A stretch of DNA of 64,000 nucleotides from Vitellaria paradoxa (taxonomy: Eukaryota > Streptophyta > Magnoliopsida > Ericales > Sapotaceae): the NCBI GenBank assembly GCA_019916065.1, contig CM034243.1:28732147-28796146 (forward strand). Direction: 5' to 3'. The notes beneath the pieces were generated by a model. That model had not been told where the DNA came from, did not search any database, and saw only the letters and a list, made by a program, of their open reading frames with translations. The stretch's first letter is position 1, and each line of letters starts with the position of its first letter. A program made the translations under genes and the position numbers. Below, one piece after another: positions 1 through 12,049 of this stretch.

Positions 1-1078
1 TAACCAAAATAATAATAATAATAATAAAATAAAAAGAGTTTAAAATGAATTGTAACTCAACAAAGGTTTAGTCCGAAACAAAGTAATGATAACATTGGTT
101 TAGTTCCCGGCTTGTTATTTTATAGTTTTGGAACAAAATATTGGCATGGCTTCAAAAAGAGGGGTACACCAAACCAGTGTTTTTTAAAAAAAAAATCTAT
201 GGTCTATACGCAATTTAGCGAATCTTATTTTGTATCTTCTAAATCATTTATGCTGGCAATCCAAACTCATCGTTTTCTAATTCTTTAGTTGTAAGATTAT
301 CCTACAAAATTAGCTTGATACTTAATCCTTTTCTTTTCCTTTCCCCTGGTACTTAAGCAAGGATCAAAATATCGTTTCTTTTTCACAAAATGGTTGAAAG
401 CTCATGTTTCCTAAAGATTGAAATAAAACACCAGTGGAATAATAATTCTAATGTTTGCATCAAACAATACAGTAAAATGCATAAAAAAATACAACATAAT
501 ATGCCAAAATAATAAGTTGTTTAATCATTTTGTTTTAATCAATTGTAGATTTAGAGGGATTTCAATAAATATTTCAAAACTGTTGGAAGAGAAAGGATAA
601 AAGAGAGGAGAAGATTATAGTCCTCCTCTCACATACTGTTAACCAAGAGATCACCTTACAACTGGGTAAAACTAAGCTTCCCAAAAATAGAAAAGGGAAA
701 ACAAATATTCTAAATACTCTAATTATGCTAAATGCAATATCCAGAATATATGCTAATATTCAGAGTGTATGCTTATTGAAAACATGTTTAGATATTTCGA
801 TATTTTTATACCACTTTTGAAAACTGAAATGAAATTTTAACCCTTGTACCAAGCGTGAAACAAACAAGATTTCTTTATCTAATTGTCGACATTTAGGTTT
901 GGCTGAGCTTTTATTTCTTTAGATGGGAAGGAGCATGGATCTTTATCTATTTTTCCTCCCACCAATTCTGGGTGCTTGAGTTAGTGCACCTGTATTAAAT
1001 GATATAGAATATTTTCTATCTTTATGAGGATACTAAATTATTTACTTTGTTTATCCATTATAGAAAACATCTTCTGGG
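1..1078. other. Upstream flank of PPH, no gene seen
   Basis: AT-rich DNA with a short (AAT)n run at the left edge and no credible coding segment. A candidate 3' splice site (ttatag) lies about 16 bases before the PPH start codon, so part of this stretch may be a 5'-UTR intron; that is inference. About 170 bases near 372-540 resemble 51314-51480 in the same orientation, so they belong to a dispersed repeat. Confidence 0.5.
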
Positions 1079-4000
1079 ATGGAAATTCTCTCATGTCATT
1101 CTGCACCTTGCTATCATGTTGCAAACTTGAGGGGGAGATCGCTTGAGAAAAGCTCATGTGCACAGCAATTGAAGCTTTCTGTTGTAAGGAAGCATGGAAT
1201 TTGTTGTGTTTTGGTCAATTCCAAATGGGGAGATTTGAGATATTCTAATCTAGACATTTTCTGCTTAAAGAACCTTAATAAAAATTGGGCTTTTCGATCA
1301 TATAATGCTGCTGAACGGTTTCGAAACGCTGATTTGAGGGTCTTTAGTGGCTATAACTCTTATGTAGTTGACGGCGAAGAGCCTCTGAAAAATATTACTG
1401 AAAGGGGGGAACCAGTCACTAAGGTGTTGATTCCGGGTTTACCAAATGAATCCAATGGTGATCATAGTGCTGCAATTAGCAGTTGCTTCTGGGAGTGGAA
1501 ACCCAAACTTAATGTTCATTATGAACGATCGGGATTTGAGAATGTTAATTCCCCCCCGGTGCTCTTTCTTCCTGGTTTTGGTGTTGGTACCTTTCATTAT
1601 GAGAAGCAACTGAAGGACTTAGGTCGTGATTTTAGAGTATGGGCCATAGATTTTCTTGGACAAGGCATGTCGCTGCCATCTGAAGATCCTACTCAGTCTA
1701 AGAATGCAGTTAATTCAGCAGTGGAAAATTCTGTTTGGGGCTTTGGAGATGAAATTGAACCTTGGGCTAGTGAGCTTGTTTATTCTATTGACTTATGGCG
1801 GGACCAAGTTCAGTATTTTATAGAAGAGGTACTGAGCAAATCAGCAACTTTCTATTTTTTTTTAATCTATATGTTTCACGCTGCCTATTCTTATGGCAAT
1901 TTGACTGTCTAAAATAAATTGTATTGTGAAGCAGGTTTCCTTCAGTTGGCTTAATTCTATGGACTTCATATTTTGTTTTCTTTGTTGAGATCAAACTAAA
2001 GTTCCACTACTGTGGTGTTTTCTTGTCATTTCAGGAAATTTCATCTTCATGTTGCACCTGTTAGAGCATGAACTAGGATTTAATATTTATGACTTTTTTC
2101 TAGCTGCATGGGTTGCATAAGTAACATATATTTTCAATTTAAATTTATATCAATTTGTAAACCTTGTTGCTCTATGCTTATGGTTTCATTATAGTTGACA
2201 TTCTTCCACTTCTCCAATCAATGCGTAACCAGCTTTTCTGATCACGCTTGTTTATGTCTTTATGCGGTTCTTTTGGACTATATCAGTTGAATATTTCCAT
2301 TTTAAGTGTTTGTATGTCTAGGTTGCAAAATTGCGCTGTAGACTAAATAGGCTGGGTGTGCATGTTTTGGTTTTTATACTTTATTCTGGGCTGACAAATG
2401 GGAAAATAGAAATTGAAAAGTTAATGATGTTTACGATGTTACTTTAAAAAAAAAAATTGATCATAATGGAAAATTGAGATTTCTTTTCATTGTTTTGCCA
2501 ACATTGTGGGAATGATGTTCTTGGCCATCTAGTTATGGTCTGTGTCGTGGCAATCACCTTTCTTAATTATAGATGACATATAGTTGTGTGAGAATCATTT
2601 GTTGTTAGACCAAATTGGTATCTAAGCAATGAAACTAAACTAGTCAATCTGCTACAGGTCATTAAGGAACCAGTTTATGTTGTGGGTAACTCTCTTGGAG
2701 GATACGTTGCACTCTACTTTGCAGCATGTAACCCACAATTGGTGAAGGGTGTTACATTACTCAATGCAACACCGTTTTGGGGATTTCTCCCTAATCCTAA
2801 AAGATCTCCAAGACTGGCGAGATTATTTCCGTGGGCTGGGACATTCCCTCTTCCTGCCAGTGTCAGAAAGCTCACAGAAGTTTTGTAAGTTTAATATCTT
2901 CCCATGGAAAGTTCATTTGATATCTTCTTTCCGCATGTGATCTCCCCCTTATGAACTTGTGTTTGTGAAAATAAAAGGAATCATGCTGCAATCTTGAAAG
3001 ATTATTTTGAAATTTACGTTTCTTCTTAGGAATTGTGAGTAAAGTGTTTCTTTCCCATGAAAGTTTTGGGGTGTAAGTTTCTGCTTAGGTTGTTCACTTT
3101 GGGCCACAATTTGGGCCAACAAGAGATGGTTCTTTATTTAGTAATTATAATGTAAGGTGGAAAAAAAAACATTTAACAATGCTTCTTAGAACCACCTGTT
3201 GTTGGGTTCAAATTGTTCCTAAGTCAGTTGCTGCTTTGTGATTGTAGTTGGCAGAAAATAAGTGATCCTGGAAGTATTGCAGAGGTACTTAAGCAAGTTT
3301 ATGCAGATCACTCAACAAAGGTTGATAAAGTGTTTTCCCATATACTTGATACGACCCAACACCCAGCAGCTGCTGCATCCTTTGCATCAATTATGTTTGC
3401 TCCTCAGGGACAACTATCCTTCACGGAGGCTTTATCTAGGTATGTAACGTAAAAAGGCCCAAACTTTTATAGGTAATTCATGTAAAATCTCTCCTTTTTC
3501 TTGCTTCAAATTATGCACTTCCAGTTCATTTTATCTGCAGGTGTCAAGTGAATAATGTACCTGTCTGTCTCATGTATGGGAAAGAAGACCCATGGGTGAA
3601 GCCTGTCTGGGGTCTTCAGGTGAAAAGGCAGCTGCCAGAAGCACCATATTATGAGATCAGCCCTGCTGGTCACTGCCCTCATGATGAAGTTCCTGAGGTA
3701 CTGAGCTCATTACTGGCTACTTTACAAATGCATTTTAAGTTTTATCTGTCATATGCAGTTAGTGTTCGTAGTGGGCTGTTTTGAAAGCTGATTTGGTGGT
3801 TTGGTTATATAAATAACCAAGCCAAACTTCTTGAATTTGGTTGGTTCAGTTCAAAAACCAAATTTTAACTGAATTGTACACTCCCTGTGCTGAATGCAAA
3901 CAACCCCCTCCCCCCCCCCCCCCCCAGGCAGGGGGGAATCAAAAAGAGCAAAATATTTTGGCCGTAAAAGCTCCAAATTTCTGTCACAAGTCCTGACAGC

Positions 4001-7000
4001 TTTATATGAGCCCAGTAAATTTGAGTCTTTCTTTTAGAATATTGATAATGTATCAGGAAATGGACATGGTAGAACTGCTTGGATCCTATGTTTGGTGTAC
4101 AGCCAACAGAAGTTGTAACGTTTTATAGGAATGTAACACTTGTATTGATATTTGGATAAGGAAGACAGTCACCCCAGTTACCTGAATCCTGTGCTGCTCC
4201 TTTTGTAGCCGGTAGTAGATTCACTGAAGTCAACAGCTGCCATTTAGTAAATTAAATAAAACCATTACGGGGAATTGCAAGTTCAACTGTCCAAGTTGCT
4301 GTGAATAAAGTAGATTTTAGTGACAACCAACCGGTCAGTTATTATCTTGGTCCCCTTCATAAGAAAGTTATGATTTATTCTTTTTTGTGCTAAGTACTAA
4401 GAAAAAGATATGAAATTTAATTTTATAACAGAGAGGGTAATGGCTAAACAATGTATAAAAGGCTTTAAAAGTCTAATTGGATGCAACAATAATTAAGAGC
4501 CCTTTTATGGTTCTAGGGAGAGGGTTTATAGTAACATTTTAGTGCCCTAATTTATGTTTATCCTAAGCTATTTTGCTGTTTTTTTTCTTTTATCTATGGT
4601 TATTATGCTTCAAGAGTGAAAATTCATAGATTCCAATGTATCAGCTAATGGGTCATAATTAGGGACGTAAACAAGCTAAGTAGTAGGCTTTTCAAGCTTG
4701 GCTTGTTAATATTTTGAGCAAATATCAAATGAGCTTTAATCGAGCTGTGCTCAATTAGCTTGATTTTTTTACATATAATCAAGCTTATTCAGTCAAGCTC
4801 AAAAGTCATTGAGCTTCAAGTTGTGTTTAAGCTTGGCATGGTTTTGTAACATATCAATCCCAAACGAATTTTTAATGAGTTTAACATAACCCAAGCTTGA
4901 GTCGTTTGCTTCGTTTTACAGCCCTAGGGCCTATAACATAGGTCGAGTTGTATTTTTGAATCTTCTATGTGGATTGTCTTGGTTCATTCTCAATACACTT
5001 TGTTTTCCCATTTCCTATTTGTGAGTCACAATTCTAGTACAAATATATAATTACAAGTATTGTAGCATATATACATGCATGTAATCCTTATATTAAAGAA
5101 GAGTTGAAGGAGAGTTTTATGCTATTTTTTGGATTATGGATTACTTCTTATTTGGTTGTAATTGGAAAATGAGTAGCAAAAAGCAAAGAATTTGAGAAAT
5201 TAAAAAAAATAGAAAATTTGTTTATTGAGTATTGCTTTTTATTTCCTTATCAATAACAATTTGTATTTGGGTTAAGAAATACGAATATGGATACAAGGAT
5301 ATGGATATGATTGTGTACAGACATAAACATGATGATTTTGGGGAAAAAAAAATGAGGACACAAACATGCTAGAGATATGGAAAATAAACTATATATTTAT
5401 ATGTCCAAAAATATTTTTATTAGTTATGTATGTAAATATAATATCCCCAAGAAAACTAATTCAATATATATAAGTTAACCCATAAAAAAAAAGCAAAAAA
5501 TGAGAGAGAAGATTTTATGATTTTAGGGATTTTGGCTACTTAAATTTAGGCTTCGTTTGACATCCCAAGCTAGTAACTGTTATAGCAGTTGCTAGCTAGT
5601 AGCTGCTATAGTGACCGATCAAATTTACCCTCGTACATTTTAACCTTCTTTTAAACTTTCAAGGGCAAAAATGTCAAATTAACAAAACTTAAAATCCACC
5701 TAAAAAAAAAGTCACCTTTTTTTTTTTCCTTCTCAAACACAAAAATAGCTGAATAGCTAAAAATAAGCCAGCTACTTTCCTTCCCAAACCAAGTCTTAGC
5801 ATTGTCTTAATCATATATTTGAAGGAAAAAAATAAAATAATTGAATACGTGTATATCCAACACGTATTTGGTGTGTTCAATATAGATATAGAACTCATTT
5901 TGAAGTGTCCATCCTTACCATTGGGATTCTATATTTCCTTATTTTCAATTCTTTTCCTTCCCCCCCCCCCCTTCTTTTTTTATCTCACCAAATCCATCAT
6001 CCAAACATACACATGTTTGGCTCAAAGATTCATGGAATGAAAAGGGGGGAAAAAAAAAAGAAAATCTGTTGCATTGTTTGATATTTAAAAGAAAATTGAA
6101 GGTAAAAATCACTGGGAAAAAAAATAATGTGAATAGTATGATTGTTTTATAAAAGGATTTAAAGAATTTTTAATTTGTTAAAAATAAATAAACGAAGTAT
6201 GGATGATCAGGTTGGACATTCCGATTGTTTAGGATCATTGTTGGTGGGACTCATCGGTGTTGAGTAGGGTAAGAGTTAGGGCAGTTTGGAGAGAGAGATA
6301 GAGAGAGAGATGTTCTAGTTAGTATTATCCAATAATGCCTCTCTCTCTAGGCTGATTGAGGGAGTCTCGACTGATTCCCTACCTTTAGCCACCAAGTTAC
6401 TTATCTTCGATGGGTCTGCAGGTGTGTGGGTGAACATGCGACCCTTAGGGGTCCTCATGGGTGAGTGTTGCCCTCAATGGGGTCCTTGGACCTTGCTCCT
6501 AACGTAAAGTGATGGCATCTTTTTCATTTCGTGATATGTTGGAGTCCAGGAGGTACTGGCAACAGGAAGGCTTTGGGCAACGGGAGGAAAGTGGATAACT
6601 GGAGTAGGGCTGGCGTGGTATTGATCACCTCCACAAATCTTTATATATACCATTGTGAACGTACTTGATTCAACACCAACTCCTAGAATTAGGAATTCAA
6701 ATTAAATTTGATTAAAATGGCCCCCGGAGTTTGAATCAGCCTTTAAGAATGCCATCTACTGCATGGCTTTCCCTCCCCACTCGTCCACAATCTCCAATGA
6801 CATGTCTACTGAATTATTGTTGGTCAGGTTCCAATGAGGGGGTGGAGAAGAAGACCTCTGAACTAAGAGTTGGGTCAGTAGATGGGATGACTTTCTCTCT
6901 CTCATTGGCACTATTAAAGGTGTAGATGGGGAGGAAGGCGTAGATTTTGGGCTTTGCAGTGGTTCTAAGGAGGAGAGATACGGAGAGATGGTTGGTTTTT

Positions 7001-8323
7001 CAAGTGTTGAGGGGAGGAAGAAGAGATTTGGGTTAAGGTTTATGGAGAGAGATGGAAGAAAAGTGAAAAGCAGACGCATATTGTTGTTTACGAAATTCTG
7101 GAACATGAGGTAGTTTGGACCCATTCACATGTCATTGCCAAGAAGGCACTGCCATAGGAGGCATGCCTATGCTTCCCAGACTAGAAGTAATTGATTAATT
7201 TTTATTATCACATTGAGATCGCTAATGGGATTTGAGAGACCTTTCAATCATTTGGGAGACTGCTATCATTGATACTTTAATTAATGTTTCTTTTTTCTTT
7301 TTTTTGGGAGGATAAATAAATGCTTAAGCTTGTTGCACCATAAGAAGATTGGTTTGAGAGACCTATCAATCATATGGGAGACTGCTATCATTGATGCTTA
7401 ATTAATGTTTTCTTCTTTTTTGATAAATAAATGCTTTAGCTTGTTGGATCATGAGAAGATTAACAAAAGGGGGAAATAGTAGAGAAAGTGACCGAAAAGT
7501 TTTGACATTTCCTGCACTGTTGGTTTTATTTCTGTGTGTGACCTAGCTAGCTTTCTTCGTTTTTTATTTGTGTGTGTGACCTAGCTACCTTTCTTGGGAT
7601 CAAGCAATTAATTCCAGTCTCGAGAGCTGCAGTGCATCACCATTTTTTTTGGGTGGGGGGGGGGGGGGGGGGGGAGGGGGACAAAATCAAAACCATTTGT
7701 GGGAGGAAGCAACCAAGGAATCCTAAGCTCCATTTGAGGTAGGAAAGGTGGGGAAGGATTCAAGAGAAGGGAAGTGATGGTAAAGGAAGCGAGGGAGAGG
7801 ACTCCGCTGCCGATCAAAAAGGTAGTCAGGAGGGATAGAAAAAGTCTCCACCTTTTTTATTGCATTCTTGTCCTTTATAGAACACCCTTTATTCAATGTG
7901 TCAATTGTGTTCCTTCTTGCTGAAACGCAGTGTACTTTCCCAAAATACAATTTTCATAAATCCTACCAACCAAACATTTCTTCCATACCAAGCGCTGAAT
8001 CAGTATGCAGGAAAATCTTCAAATGATAAGGTGGTCTCTGAACTTTTGCTTGGTTTGGTTGTTCACTTGTTCCTTTCGTATTGGATTTTATCCAGGTAGT
8101 GAACTATCTATTACGCGGCTGGATCAGTAACCTGGAGTCCCAAGGTTGTGTTGCATTGCCTCTGCTTGGTAACCCAGAATCCGTTCAGGAAGATATTGCC
8201 AGGGAATTGGAATTCTTCAGGGAAGGATCGAAAAGATCGGTGAGCGTGCGTTTGTTTGGCTCCCAGTTCTCTCTGTGGAATCGGATGAGTTCTTACATCA
8301 AAACTCGATTTGAGGGATCTTAG
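1079..8323 (+). CDS. PPH: Pheophytinase, chloroplastic (five coding exons)
   Basis: Pheophytinase removes phytol from pheophytin during chlorophyll breakdown in senescing chloroplasts. Coding exons are 1079-1828, 2658-2884, 3248-3439, 3541-3697 and 8096-8323. All junctions are GT/AG and keep frame, giving 517 aa; the Arabidopsis enzyme is slightly shorter (484 aa from memory). The first roughly 100 residues are weakly conserved in type and probably hold the chloroplast transit peptide. The hydrolase fold starts near the VLFLPGFGVG motif. The nucleophile elbow GNSLGG puts Ser at about residue 262. Asp406 (GKEDPW) and His434 (AGHCPHD) complete the likely triad. The ATG at 1079 matches the conserved MEI start. 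The last intron (3698-8095) is 4.4 kb and filled with repeats, yet the final exon (VVNYLLRGW, then SSYIKTRFEGS) is intact. I see no disabling change. Family identity comes from strong remembered similarity. Confidence 0.95.
3910..3925. repeat. Poly-C tract in PPH intron 4
   Basis: An uninterrupted run of 16 C within a longer C-rich stretch, shortly after the exon 4 donor. Such tracts are common in this window and are prone to length error. Confidence 0.8.
4660..4926. mobile_element. MITE-like AGCTTG-rich element with TIRs
   Basis: The segment begins TAGGGACGTAAAC and ends with the approximate reverse complement (GTTTTACAGCCCTA). Between the ends lie many degenerate AGCTTG/CAAGCT words. A second member of the same general type is at 23126-23571. 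The family is common in plant genomes; I cannot give its superfamily. It sits in PPH intron 4. Confidence 0.55.
5546..5800. mobile_element. Possible MITE in PPH intron 4
   Basis: A roughly 250 bp block bounded by GGCTTCGTTTGAC on the left and CCCAAACCAAGTCT on the right, which resemble imperfect terminal inverted repeats. The inside contains short inverted words (gctagtagctgc and relatives). There is no coding potential. Confidence 0.35.
6190..7130. other. Less AT-rich intronic block, unrecognised
   Basis: Within PPH intron 4 this block is clearly less AT-rich than its surroundings. It contains a GA-rich stretch (6288-6310) and open frames of 60-120 codons on both strands. None resembles a protein family I recognise. 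It could be an old fragment of a coding transposon. Confidence 0.3.
7231..7474. repeat. 122 bp tandem duplication (2 copies)
   Basis: Copy 1 (7231-7352) and copy 2 (7353-7474) share tttgagagacct, gggagactgctatcattgat and gataaataaatgctt with small differences. A further imperfect duplication of about 47 bp around tgtgtgacctagcta follows at 7520-7595. Both are noncoding and lie in PPH intron 4. Confidence 0.7.
7655..7674. repeat. Poly-G tract (20 G)
   Basis: A pure run of 20 G followed by AGGGGG, about 420 bases before the last PPH exon. It may form G-rich structure or simply be a slippage tract. Confidence 0.8.
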
Positions 8324-8844
8324 AATCAATTCTTAAATAGTTGTAATTAATGAAACCCATTTCTAAATCATAGCTGGAACTGTGCCATATGCTGAAGACC
8401 AGCTCCTTCCTTGCATGTTTTTGTAAATCTACCGTTTGTCATATCTTCAGATTTGATTTACAGCGTCAAGGATTCGGTCGTTACAGGAACGGTCCGCAAC
8501 TTCACTTTTGGCATACCCACTTTAGGGGAATGAATTTACTGGCGTTTGTTGCGGACCCATCTGCGCGGTTCTTTGAGCCCTGTTGGTGGACGTTAAGCTG
8601 TCAACCCTCTACAGTATTTGTATTTGTAGTGTCAAATTTGGTTTTAAAAAAAAAAAATTAGTTTTCTCTGAAAATTTTTAACTTTGTTCAACTTTTTTTT
8701 CACTAAAATTTTTATTTTTTTAACTTTCTTTGATATTTATTAATTTTCTATAATTTTTTTAATTTTTATTAATTTTTTTAGCTTTTATCAACTTTTTTTT
8801 TTTACTTTTACTAAATCTTTTACAGTGTTTGAAAAATATATTAA
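8324..8844. other. PPH 3' flank
   Basis: Probable 3' UTR and downstream DNA. It turns extremely T-rich after about 8640. I see no further coding sequence and could not place a polyadenylation site with confidence. Confidence 0.4.
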
Positions 8845-9192
8845 GGCCCCATTTGGGATCATAAACAATCTCTATAAATCTCCAACAACCTCTCTACTTC
8901 TAATTTTCTCGCCATTACGAATTTCAAAAAATTCTAATATTTCATTAAAAAATAAAAAATCTAAAAATAGGTTAACTGAATATTAAATTTTTTATACAAT
9001 CATATTCTTCATGTCGAAAGCATTCAAACGAGTACCATTATCGTTATTTTTTGTGAATTTTTTTAAATCCGTGGGAACGAATTTAGAAAATCGTTCCCAC
9101 ATTTTACTACTTTTCATAAAAAAAGCATCAAAATTAACCCTAAACAACAATTTATTTTAATTTATCTTATTTTTTTTACTCCAAACGAGGCC
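8845..9192. mobile_element. Tourist-like MITE copy 1
   Basis: Ends are GGCCCCATTTGG and CCAAACGAGGCC, which are inverted, and both sides carry TAA (8842-8844 and 9193-9195). A 3-bp TAA duplication with GG-starting, TTTGG-containing ends is the hallmark of PIF/Harbinger Tourist-type MITEs. The 348 bp interior is very similar to 21703-22036. It has no coding capacity. Confidence 0.75.
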
Positions 9193-9248
9193 TAAATATT
9201 CAATAATTTAAAATTTTTTATTTATTTTATTTTTTATCTATTTATTTA

Positions 9249-9500
9249 GAGTGCCTTTGAAGTGATAAAAAATAAGATAAAATGAAATAAAGTAAGATAA
9301 ATTATGAGTTTGTAATTTGTATAGTGAGATAAAAAATAAATAAATCAAATTATACTAAATCAAGCTTCTTTTCACTAGGTGGGGTCGATTTTATGAATTT
9401 GTTGACGTCAATTAAAGAGATAAAAAGTAAATAATTTTTAAAATTTTTTTAATATTTTTTTTACTATTTTTAAAATTTTTTTGTTAACCCAAATGGAGTT
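9249..9500. mobile_element. Tourist-like MITE, second subfamily
   Basis: Left end agtgcctttgaagtgat and right end gttaacccaaatggagttct are imperfect inverted repeats. The core gtgagataaaaaataaat recurs at 12590-12690, 28444-28589 (opposite strand) and 39848-39993. Boundaries are approximate. Confidence 0.5.
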
Positions 9501-9740
9501 CTAAAATTTAGCACCCAAGCAGGCATTGAATTTTTCTCAACTCTGAAAATTTGTCCCATTTCTTTCTTGTCGTGCCAACCTCACACCAAGCATATCTGAT
9601 CCTCCTTTCCCGCCAACATCACACGATGTGGACCTGATTAATGGTGGGGTTGTGCACTGTTGGATGCAACCTAATCAGACTCTCCCAAACTAGTACAAGA
9701 TTGGAGACTTTGAGGACGTTCGGAGTGATAAAAAAAAAAA

Positions 9741-9886
9741 CGAAAAATTGTATCCAAGTCATACTTGGTAATCTTTTAAAGTTATTAGTCACACTTAAAA
9801 AAAAGTATTGCTTTTAAGTCACATTAATGTGAAAAATTTTGTATTTAAGTCATACTTTTGAGTGGGTCCCACGAGTTTGTTTTGAA
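9741..9886. repeat. Outer inverted repeat, left copy
   Basis: Contains spaced aagtcatac, agtcacact and aagtcacatt words, then agtgggtcccacgagtttg. Its reverse complement is at 14970-15115 with only scattered differences. Confidence 0.85.
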
Positions 9887-10139
9887 TATAATTTATAATA
9901 TGACTTAAATGCCCTTTTTCTATAATTAACTGAGATGGAGTTGCCGAAAATTATGGAACCGAAAATCACGTTTTCCGTTTTTGTTTCATTCTTTATCAAT
10001 TGCGTGAACATATAGTGAGATAAAAATCTGTTAAAGGATTATATACGAATGAATACACACGGATTACGCGAGTTTGTGCTGTGAGATTAATGTCGATCGA
10101 ATGAATATATACAGATTTGGATTACGTATTTAAACACAT

Positions 10140-11545
10140 GACTGTGGTACTGTTTTTTTTAGGATGCATGCTCGTTCAAAAACAGTACCGCGTTCAAAAA
10201 CAGTACCGCATGACTCTATCATACAAACATCATATGTAAATACAAAAAATAGTTCACATATCAAACGAATAATCGACAGTACCGCATGTATGACAGTATC
10301 ACATGTCTGCGGTACTGTTTTTTTTAGGATGCATGCTCGTTCAAAAACAGTACCGCACGACTCTATCATGCAAACATCACATGTAAACACAAAAATAGTT
10401 CACATATCAAACGAATGACCGATTAGTACCGCATGTGTGACAGTACCGCATGTGTCTGCGGTACTGTTTTTTTTCAGGATGCAAGCTCGTTCAAAAACAG
10501 TACCGCATGTATCATGCAAACATCACATGTAAACACAAAAATAGTTCACATATCAAACGAATAACCGACAGTACCGCATGTGTGACAGTACCACATGTCT
10601 GCGGTACTGTTTTTTTAGGATGCATGCTCGTTCAAAACAGTACCGCATGACTATATCATGCAAACATCACATTAAACACAAAAATAGTTCACATATCAAA
10701 CGAATAACCGACAGTACCGCATGTGTGACAGTACCACATGTCTGCGGTACTGTTTTTTTTAGGATGCATGCTCGTTCAAAAACAGTACCGCACGACTCTA
10801 TCATGCAAACATCACATGTAACACAAAAATAGTTCACATATCAAACGAATAACCGACAGTACCGCATGTGTGACAGTACCACATGTCTGCGGTACTGTTT
10901 TTTTTAGGATGCATGCTCGTTCAAAAACAGTACCGCACGACTCTATCATGCAAACATCACATGTAAACACAAAAATAGTTCACATATCAAACGAATAACC
11001 GACAGTACCGCATGTGTGACAGTACCACATGTCTGCGGTACTGTTTTTTTTTAGGATGCATGCTCGTTCAAAAACAGTACTGCACGACTCTATCATGCAA
11101 ATATCACATGTAACACAAAAATAGTTTACATATCAAACGACTATGACCGACAGTACCGCATGTGTGACAGTACCACATGTCTGCGGTACTGTTTTTTTTA
11201 GGATGCATGCTCGTTCAAAAACAGTACCGCACGACTCTATCATGCAAACATCACATGTAAACACAAAAATAGTTCACATATCAAACGAATAACCGACAGT
11301 ACCGCATGTGTGACAGTACCACATGTCTGCGGTACTGTTTTTTTTAGGATGCATGCTCGTTCAAAAACAGTACCGCACGACTCTATCATGCAAACATCAC
11401 ATGTAAAACACAAAAATAGTTCACATATCAAACGAATTGACCGACAGTACCGCATGTGTGACAGTACCACATGTCTGCGGTACTGTTTTTTTTTAGGATG
11501 CATGCTCGTTCAAAAACAGTACCGCATGACTATATCATGCAAAGA
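10140..11545. repeat. Satellite array A, about 146 bp by 10
   Basis: The anchor ggatgcatgctcgttcaaa recurs about every 141-165 bp (near 10162, 10327, 10477, 10618, 10763, 10907, 11053, 11200, 11346 and 11496). Every unit has ACAGTACCGCA, then TGCGGTACTGT about 30 bases on, so each unit can fold into a hairpin. Units are near-identical, which points to recent expansion. Open frames across the array are a by-product of a period close to 49 codons. Confidence 0.9.
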
Positions 11546-11712
11546 ACGGTGCTGTTTTAATGAGGTACTGTTTTTTTATACGGTACTGTTTTATTATGTG
11601 GTACTGTTTTATTATGTGGTACTGTTTTTATGCGGTACTGTTTTTATGCGATAATGTTTTATTATGTGGTATTATTTTTTATGCGGTATTGTTTTATTAT
11701 GTGGTACGTTTT
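11546..11712. repeat. Short GGTACTGTTTTATTATGT repeats
   Basis: About nine degenerate units of 15-20 bp built on (c/t)ggtactgttttattatg follow array A directly. They look like the hairpin half-site amplified alone. Confidence 0.8.
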
Positions 11713-11715
11713 CCT

Positions 11716-12049
11716 TATAGTTTTGATTTGTTTCCAAAAATCAGTTTGCTTATTTTGTAAAGAAGATGGAAAGTCGCGGAATTAGATTTTTCTCAAACAG
11801 TTTTGATTTTGTTTCCAAAAATCAGTTTTACTTGCTTTATAAAGAAGATGGAAAGTCACGGAAGTTATGAGTAAAGTGTGCACTATTTTCGGATAAAACT
11901 GGCAGTTTTGAAATGTAGTGAAAAACGCGTGATATCCTTTTGGTCTTTTTGTTGCAAGTGTGACTTATTCACAAATAAGATTTTTGGGTATGACTTGAAT
12001 GTTTATAAGTTCATAAATAGTGACCGGCCTCCAAAAACTCCAAAAAAAA
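11716..12049. repeat. Inner inverted repeat, left copy
   Basis: Contains two copies of a unit with ttgtttccaaaaatcag and aagaagatggaaagtc, then aaaacgcgtgat, gcaagtgtgactta and atagtgaccggcctcc. It is inverted with respect to 13168-13612. Confidence 0.85.

Noticed and set aside
6731..7124. Opposing frames in PPH intron 4
   Set aside because: No recognisable domain or splice support; kept only as an unclassified block.
10140..11545. CRISPR-like regular repeats
   Set aside because: Units are contiguous 146 bp copies with no unique spacers, no cas genes are present, and the context is a plant nuclear genome.
10130..11654. Several open frames of 66-114 codons on both strands
   Set aside because: They run through the 146 bp satellite units and repeat the same peptide; the period is close to a multiple of three, so openness is automatic.
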